Positions 17,701 through 26,700 of a stretch of DNA of 27,381 bases are shown here, in pieces. Positions within the stretch are counted from its first letter, which is position 1; every line of letters starts with the position of its first letter. Below the pieces are notes generated by a model. That model did no database searches. It saw only the letters and a program-made list of their open reading frames with translations, and was not told where the DNA came from. This stretch comes from CAZJQD01 sp964548165 [NCBI: uncultured bacterium]. GTDB taxonomy: Bacteria > UBA8481. The translations under genes were made by a program, and so were the position numbers. The DNA lies in the NCBI GenBank assembly GCA_964548165.1, contig CAZJQD010000002.1, positions 1 to 27,381 on the forward strand, written 5' to 3'.

Positions 17701-20700
17701 GCTCGCTTCGGCTCGAAGCTCCTCGCCGACCCTGGCCGTTCTCGACGAGAGCGTCACAATACCGCCGGACGGCTTCCGCGCCACGGCAACCGTCGCGTCA
17801 GCGGCCGTGACCGTGATGGTGGTAGAGGTGCCGAATGGTGTGTTGTTGAATACGTCCCTGACCTGTGCCGTCCACGTCCCGAGTGGAACAGTGCTGGATG
17901 GAGTCCAGGTAAATGTAATCGGGTCATCTTTTTTGGCGGTCGTCGCGGGATAATGAACTTCGCCAGCATCAATGGAAGTGGCGCCTTCCTTCGTCAGAAC
18001 CAGCCTCGCCGTGAGATTGCCATCCATATCCCCCTGCGGGACTCCCAGACGTGTCGCAACTTCATTAATGACAATTGTGGGGCGCTGGTTGATTGTGAAG
18101 GTGACTGTCCCCCCGCGTTCGACCTCCGCCTTGCTGGCCGTGAGCCTCGCTGGCGGCGTCGCGCCGCCAGGCGTGGTCACGCCGCCCGTCACGGTGACCG
18201 TCGCGCTCGTGACGCCGACCCGCTGCCCGCCGACGAGAAGATTCGCGGTGTGGGCGCCATTGACGGCGCCCGCAGGAACGGTCCAGTCGAAGGTGATGCC
18301 GCCGAAGATCCCTGCGACGGAAACTCGCGGCGTGAGCGCGATCCCGTCCGGGCCAGCCATCTCGACCTCGAGCGAATGCCCGGCCGTGTTGATTCCGTTG
18401 AGATATGTTGCCAACTCCGTGGTGTTCTCCAGGAGGCTGAACGTCACCTTCTCGCCCGGCCGCGCAGTGGCGACGGAGGCCGAGAGCCTGGTCCCCGCCG
18501 GGGCGTTCGGGATCGTTGCCGCCGCCGCGGTCGTGGTGATGGAAATCTTGTTCGAGATCACGCCGGAGTTCTCGAGCGCGGCGTAGATGTCGTAGGACGT
18601 GCCGCCCGTGAGCCCGCTCACCGTCATCGCCTGGTCTGCGCCCGTCGTGGCGGCCTTGGCATCCGCGGTTCCCAGACCACCCGTGCCCGCGATGATCGCG
18701 GCCGCGTTGGGTGCCGTGGCCCCGGCCTGAACCGCCATCACGCGGACATTGTCGCCGGTCCCGCTCGCCTTGAAGCTGACCTGAACGTTGTTCTGAGTCG
18801 CGCTCAATCGTGTGGGCTGGGTCGTGAAGGTGAGATTGGCCGCCGCCTGCGTTCCGCCGCTCACGATCAGGTTCCTGGCGTTCGAGGTGCCGCCGCCGGG
18901 AGTCGGGTTCTTGACCTTCACCGCGAAAGTCCCGCTGGTGAGCGGTGATCCGGCGGGAACGGTTGCCGTTACCCGGGTGTTGTTGACGAACGTGGTCGGC
19001 CACTCGATATCGCCGACCGTGATCTTCGAGGCGGTCGTGAAGTTACGTCCGTTGACGGTGAGCGTGAGCGAGGTGGTTCCCGCAGTGGAGGAGGTCGGAG
19101 AGATCGACGAGATCGAGGGCGTCGGGTAGTTGACGTTTAAGGTCGCGGCCGTGGACGCGCCTCCGCCAGGAGCTGGGTTTGTAACGGTCACGTTCTTCGC
19201 GCCGCCCGTCGCGACGAGGCTCGCAGGCACGCTCGCTTTGAGCGTCCGGGCGCTCACAAAAGTCGTCGTCAGATCCGTGCCGCCGAACGAGACGACGGCA
19301 TTGCGCGCGAACTTCCGACCGGACACGGTCAGCGTGAATCCGCTGGCTCCCGCGGCTATATTGGCGGGACTGAGCGAGCTGATGGTGGGCACCTGGTTCT
19401 CGGCCACGGTCACGGATGACTTCGAGAGCGTGATGGCGTTGCTTGAGCTCAGTGCAATGTCGCCGCCGGTCGTGTTGTACAGCGAAACATCGGGAGCGCT
19501 GCCGACCGTGAGGTTGCTCGTTCCGGCCGCGACCGGCGAGAAGCCAATCCGGGCCACGGTGAATCGCCCGGTCGGATTGTTCCCGACCTGGAAGGAGTTG
19601 ACCGTGATCGATCCACCGACCTCGTCGATGCTGATGGAGGTCGGCGTTGCGGTAAACCCGGCGCCGGTGCCGCCGGAGACGTTGGCCTCCTCGACCGTGA
19701 CGATATTCGGATCGAAGTTGATGACGGCTTGGTAGGCCCCGATGTTCGCGGTGGAGTTGATGATCACGTCCACCACGTCCGCCGAGCTCGACGGCACGCC
19801 GCCACCGGCCGCCGCAGCCGCCGTGGTCGCCGCGGTTACCTCAAAGCTGATTTCCGGCGCGTCAAACCCGTAGTTGCGGCCGTCCGTGCCCATCGCACTT
19901 ACGGCTGCGAACTTAGCCCTGTGAGTGCCTATCGTGGCCGTGGTCGGCACATTCCACGTAGCGTTGCCCGCGGCGGCGTCCAGCTTTTGCGTTCCGTCGA
20001 TCGTGACCGCGAGCGTCCCTGAGGCGGGTTTCGGAATGATCCCCGAGGCTACGGCGTTGTTGTATGCCGCGCGTTGTACCTCTCCTCCCTGCAACCGGAA
20101 GACGATCGTGCCGCCGACCGCGACCCGCGCGGGCTCGGCCACCAGCGTGACGCCCGAGGCGGAGGGAGTCGCCGCAACAACCTCGAAACTGATCTCCGGC
20201 GCGTCAAACCCATAGGTGCGACCATCCGAACCTGTCGCTGTGATGTTTGCGAACTTAGCCCTGTGAGTGCCGATCGTGGCGGTGGTCGGAACGTTCCACG
20301 TGGCGGAACCGGAGGAGGCGTCCAGCACATGCGTTCCATCGATCGTGAGCGAGGGGGTCCCCAGGGCGGGTTTCGGAATGATTCCCGAGGCTACGGCGTT
20401 GTTGTATGCCGCGCGTTGTACCTCTCCTCCCTGCAACCGGAAGACGATCGTGCCGCCGACCGCGACCCGCGCGGGCTCGGCCACCAGCGTGACTCCCGAG
20501 GAAGTGGAAGACGCCGCCGTGGCCGTAGTCGCCGTCACTTTGTTAGAGACCACGGCCGCGTTCTCGAGCGCCGCGTAGAGGTCATAGGTCGTGCCGGCCG
20601 TCAGTCCGGTGATCGTCACGGTCTGAGGCGTGCCTGTGGTGGCCGTTTTGGCGGGAGACGTCCCTTGCGCACCGATTGCAGTGATCACTTGTGCCGCGGT

Positions 20701-23700
20701 CGGCGCCGTGGAACCGCTCGGCAGCGCGATGACGCGCACGTTGTCCCCGGTTCCGCTTGCCTTGAAGGTAACCTCGATGCTCGTGGAGGTCGGGGTCCCC
20801 GAGAGAGCGGGCTGGGTCAAGAACGTGATGTTCTGTGCGGGCGCCGCCGCGATCGTGATCGCGTTCGAGGTCGCCGTGGGTACTGGGGTCGGGATCTCCA
20901 AGGCGTCGGTCGTGAGCTCGGGCGTCACCACGCACGTAATCGCCTGCCCCGCGTCCTCGGCCTGGATGGTGTACCTCGCTCGTGTGGCATTCGGAATATT
21001 CGTGCTTCCCCGCCGCCACTGGTATTGGAAGGAGCGGATGTTGTGGGTCCAGTACCCGTTGGTGACCTGGAGCGTGTTGCCGTCCCGAGTCAGGACGGGA
21101 GCGGTGGTGTTGGCGATTACGGGCGCGGCCACGCTGAACGCCGCCGACTGCCCCGTGATCGTGCTTGCCTCGACGCCCCGGCCCGTGGCGGTGATGACGT
21201 AGTTCTCACCGCCGGCCGATATCCGGAGATTGGAGACCGTCCCGACGCCGTTGATGAAGGTACGAATGTCGATACTGGCCGAGGTCAAACTCGTGTAGAG
21301 CCTTCCCGCGCGACCAGAGACCGTGGCTGTCGGCGTCGTGCCGCCCGAGAGTGTGAGCGTCACGGGGCCATCATGGTCCGTGACGGTGGCGGCATTCTCG
21401 CCGTCGCCCGCTTTGGCCGTGACCGTGAGCGCGAACTCCTTGCCCGCGGTCACGCCCGTCGGCGTCGAGACGATGAAGCGCGTCGCAACCCACGGCACGG
21501 TGACCGCGTTCGAGGTCGCCTGGGTCACTGGCGGCAGGGCGTAGCCCGGCATCGCCTCGGTGATCGTGACGACGCACTTGACCTCGGCGCCGGCGTCGGC
21601 GGGCGTGAGCGTGTAGTCCTCGCCATTAGCACCTGGAATCGGCGTCGTGCCGCGCATCCACTGGTACTGAATGCGCATGACGTTCTCCGCGTTCGCCTCG
21701 CACGTGAGCGCGTCGCCCACCTCGACTCTGGTGTTCGACAGTGTGGGTCTCCCCAACGTGGCCAGCGGCAATGCCGCCGCGACGGACACCACCGCTCGAC
21801 CCGTCAGGCGACGACCCGTAGAGGTCTGCGCCGAGGTAAAGATGAGGCCGACCTCGCCGGCTTGATCCAGGGTCAGGTTCGAGAAGGTTGCGACGCCGTC
21901 CACGACGTTGGCCTCGGTCGTACCCGAGAGCGTGCCCTCTCCGGAGCCCTTGCTGACTGTGATCGCACCCGTGAAGCCAGTGAAGAGCCGGCTGGCCGCG
22001 TCCTGGACCTGGACCCGCAGAGGGCTAGTCGCGGTCGCGAAGGCGACTCCGGCCGTGGCCGCGATCTGAGCGGGGGTTACCGCGAGCTTCGTGGCTTCCG
22101 GTCTTTCCGTCAGAGTCAGGGTGATCGGGGTCGCCGGATTGGTCGTGCGCGTGATCGCGACGGGCTCGGAACGAAGAACCATTCCGCTTCCATCAGAGCC
22201 CTCGGCGACGACGTTGTAAGAGACCTGCGCGACGGTCGGAGCGGGGAGCGTGGCTCGACGGGACGTCGCTTCTGCGAGCAGATCGAGCGTTACCTTGGTT
22301 CCGCTCGCGTTCGTGTACGAGATCTGCGCCTTCGCATTCTGCGAACCGCTCGGGAAGACGAGGTTGAAGGTGAAGGGGGATGAGAGGAATCGGGCTTCCA
22401 CGAGGTCGGCGTCAGCCGCCGCCGCAACCGTGATCGCGTTCGAGGTCTTGGCGGGAGGTGCAGGTGTCTCGGCCGGCACAATCGTCGGGATCGGCACGAG
22501 GTTCGGGACTTCCGCGCGAGCTTCGTTGACGAGGTTGTTCAGGTCGGTGATGTATCCGTTCAGCTTGTCGAGTGTCGAGTTCACATTGGAAAGAACCACG
22601 GAAATCTGGCCCTCGATGGCCGCGACGGTGGATGGAGACGCATTGGCAAGTTGATCCTGAAGGTTGGCCAACTGAAGTTGAAGTGTCTGTTTCTGTGTGC
22701 TGGAAGCATGGGAAGCACTGGTCGAGACGGTCGGGGTCACAACGCAGGTGATCGATTGGTCAACGTCGTCGGCCACAACGGTGTACGTGTTCGCGTTCGT
22801 GCCGATATTCGCCGTTCCGCGCTTCCATTGGTATTGGTACCCCGTGATCCCCGCGCCCTCGTCCCAAGTGCCGTTCGTGACGGAGAGCACGCTCCTGACG
22901 ACGGCCGGGGTGGCCGAGGAGGTGAGGACGGGGTCGGCGGGGTCGATGGTCCTCGAGGTCGCCACCGTCTGCGTCGAACGAGTCGCCGTGGCGTCGTTCG
23001 TCGTCACCTCGACATTGGCCGAACGCATGCCCTCGGCCGCAAGGGTGATCCGACTCGCCACGTCGCCGTCGACGTCTTCGTCTCGGGCGCCCGTCACCGT
23101 GACCGTCTGCGGCGTGGAATAATTCGACGGGGTGAAGGTCAAGGTGGTCGGAGAGACCGTGGCCTCACCTGCGTCGGACGAAGCGATGGAGACGGTCGTG
23201 GCCGCGGCTGGCGCAAATGCGAGGCGAGCCGTAAAGGTGCCGGTCGAGCCTTCAGTGACCGAGAGATCGGTCGGGCGCGCATTGATCGCCTGGACGTCAA
23301 CGTCGTTGACGGTGACGGCGATCTCTTTGCTCGTCATGCCGGACGCCGAAAGCGTGATCGTCACGGCTTCGTCCGCGACGTCGTCGTCCCGCACGCTCAA
23401 CACCCTGACCAACCGCGCCGCGGAATTATCCTCCGGTGAGAGGGTCAGGGTGGTCGGAGTGACCGTGGCCGCGCCCGCGTCGGACGAGGCGATCGAGACT
23501 GTTGTGATGGTCCCGATCCCGGATGCCGAGACCGCGAAGGTGCCGAACGCGCCTTCAGTAATTTCGAGGGTGGTCGGAGACACGGTAAGTATCCCACCGC
23601 CCAACCCAGACGCCGCCATCCGGCCCCCGGCCCCCGCACTCGCCCCCGCAGCGCCTGCCGCCCCCGCAGCTCCTGCCGCCCCAAATCCGCCCGCACCGCC

Positions 23701-26700
23701 TGTCGCCCCAAATCCGCCCGCGCCGGCACCTGCACCCGCCCCTGCGCCCCCCGCGACGGCAGCGGCCGCGAGCTGGGCCGCCGTGGCCGTGATCGTCACC
23801 GTAGCCGTGGTCGTTGCCGTGATCGTGGCCGTCGCCGTTCCCAGGACGACGCCCGACTTCGTGGCCGTGGCTGTGACCGCGCCGAGGCCGACGTTGAGGC
23901 CCGCGGTCGAGAAAGCGCCGGTGGCGCTCGTCGTCACGGTGCCGAGCACGGCGCCCGCTGAGTTCGTGAGGGTCACCGTCACCCCCGCGATCGGACCCGA
24001 GGGGCCGCTGACCGTGCCAGACAGAACCCCAGCAATTGTCGAGATTGGCGCCGAAACCGTAAGCCTCGCCTCGGCGCTCGCCAGGTTGCTGGCTGTGGCC
24101 TCGAGGACATAGTCGACGCCCGCGAGATCGATCGAGAGCCCCGTGAACGTCGCGACTCCGTCCACGCTCGTCGCGGTCGCCGTGCCGAGGAGACGGGCGT
24201 TCGCTGTGCCCCCGGACTTGATCCTCAGCGTGACCTCGCGGTCGTAGGTCCGGTCCAGGGTCGCGTCGACGATGTTCACGAGCTTGACGACGGGCTGAAT
24301 CCCGAAGGCTTGCCCCGTGATCGCGCCCGAGGGAGACGTCGCGAAGATGAGCTTGGAGCCCGGAGGCGGTGCCATTATGGTGGGCGCATCCGGCCGAGAG
24401 GTAACCTCGACCGCCTGCGTGGTCGAGATGGTTCCCCAGCTCGCCGAGACGGCGACGGCGGCCACGCCTGCCACGACCGAGACAGACGTGAGCGTGAACC
24501 GGAACTCGTATTCTCCGGCCTGGTCGACCGAGAGGCCGCTGAAGGTGGCCTCGCCGTTGCTGACCGCAACCTCGGTCGTTCCGGAGAGCGTTCCCGGTCC
24601 GGAGACCTTCTCGACCCTGACCTTGCCGGATGCGGCGCTGATCAAGTTGCCCCCCAACCCAACGACATCGCTGGAATTCGCGTCTACCAATTCCACCTTG
24701 AGATTGAACGGCTCGCTTGCGACCGGCGCGACAACATGAGCAGACGGCACAGCCAGGCGCGGCGCCGCGACCGTGATCGAGGCCTCGGCCATCGTGAGCG
24801 TTCCGGATGTAGCTCGAATCTTGAATGTACCCGGCCTGTCGATAGCGAGATCGGTGAATGATGCAGTGCCCCTGACGGCATCCGCTTCGGTCGTGCCCAG
24901 CAGTCTCCCGTCGCCCTCGGTGATGGTGAGAGTGACCCTGTTCGTCGCGGCGGTAACGCTTCCACCGCTCGCCGCGAGGATTGCGACCGCGGGTTGCCCG
25001 GTGAACGGCACACCCGCCGTCGCGCCCGTTGGATTGGTGCTGAACGAAAGTTTCGCCGCGACCAGGATCTGACCCGTCGCCGGAATTTCCATTCTTACTC
25101 CGCCTGATGTCGCCGCGCTCAGCGCGAAGGGAGATGAAACCTCATACTCCGTCAACGTCGACTGACTGATTGTTGCGACGCCATTGACGATACTGACGGG
25201 GATCTGAACGCCGTTGATTGTGACCGTGCCCATCCCTGAGGTGCGGGTCGCGCGGTTGCCATACGCATCCTGGAACTCGACCTGGAGCCCGCCCGCCTGG
25301 GCGATGAGCGATTGGAGGAGGACCGATGCGGCGGTGTGCGCGGACAGAGCGCCTACTGGCAGGCCGCCGCGAGGCGTCCTGCGATCGGGCACGTCGGAGG
25401 AAGGCGAGGGGAGGGTGGTCGGTGTGGCGGCGGCGACGAGGACCGGGAATCCCGGACCCGCGCCGCCCGCGGACGCCAGCGCGCCCGTGACGCCGGCATG
25501 CGGGGCCGAGGCCTGGTTGCTCGAGACAATGACGGCCCTCGTGGGAGCACCCGCCTGGACCTCGAACGAGGTCGAGATCACCTCGGTCAGACCGGTCGCC
25601 GCGAACTTGATCGTGTACGTGCCGGCCCGCTCGATCCGGAGTCCCGTGAAGGTGGCGACGCCGTTCGCGGCCGTGACGTTCGCGGTCCCGAGAAGGGCTC
25701 CCGGTCCCGAAGCGACCGAGGCCGTGATCTCGTTCGTCGCTGTCGCGACCTTGGCGCCGGCGGCGTTCCGGACCTCAACCGTGAAGACGGGCGAGAAGGC
25801 CTGGCCCGCGGTCGCCGAGGTCGGCTGGGCCGTGATCGCGAGCTTCGTGGCGCTGGTTGCCGTCGTGGTGGTCGATGCCGCGCTGGCGATCCGGTTGATG
25901 ATGGCGAGCTTGGCGGCCGAGAGACCGGCGCGCTGGTTGGCTGTCAGGGCTGCGACTTGCTCAGCCGACATCGCCCGGAAGTGGTCTTCGGAGAGGGGCG
26001 AGAGCTGGGTGGGCTTCAAGAGCGCGATCTGCTCGGGACGGAACGCGGCGAACTGCGTGGCCGAGATCGTGTTCGCGAACCGGACGCTCGATTGAAGCTC
26101 CTGGAACTGAGCATTCGTCATGACCTTGATCTGAGCCGCGGTAAAGGCGCCGACCTGGGTCGCCGTGAAGCTGCCGAACGCGGCGGCCGGGATCTGCGCG
26201 AACTGCTCGGGGGTGAGCGCGCCGATCTGCGCGGCCGTCATCGCCGTCACCGCAGCTGCCGTGAGCGTGGTCGTCGTGGTGGACGTTGCCGCGGCCGGTG
26301 CGGCGGCAATCGTGAACTGCGCGCCGGAGGCCTCGAGTAGGCCCCCGCGGAACTTCGCCATCACGAAGTAGTCGCCGGTATCGGTCGTGGCAGGCACCGT
26401 CCAGCGGAACGGGATCGCGCCTCCTGACGGAGTCCCGGGCGTGAGCGTCGTTACGGACGTCAGTCCCTTGAAGACCGTGGCCTGGACCGTCGTCGCGACC
26501 TCCGAGGCGCCGCCGGCGCGGCGGACGAAGGCGTCGTAATCCTTCGGCCGGAGCGAGAACGCGATCGCGTTGCCGCGGGTCACCGTCGCGGGGTCGACCG
26601 TGATGGCGTTGACCCCGAGCGTCGTCGATGCACCGACCGTGATCGACTGCCGCATCTGGACGCCCTCGAGCCCCGGAGCGGAGGCCCGGAACTGGTAGCC

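Noticed and set aside
12181-22383. Long plus-strand open frames (1202, 656 and 769 residues) opposite the giant gene
   Set aside because: Same reasons: antisense shadows of a well-supported frame, with low-complexity Arg/Asp/Gly/Ala composition and no recognisable fold.
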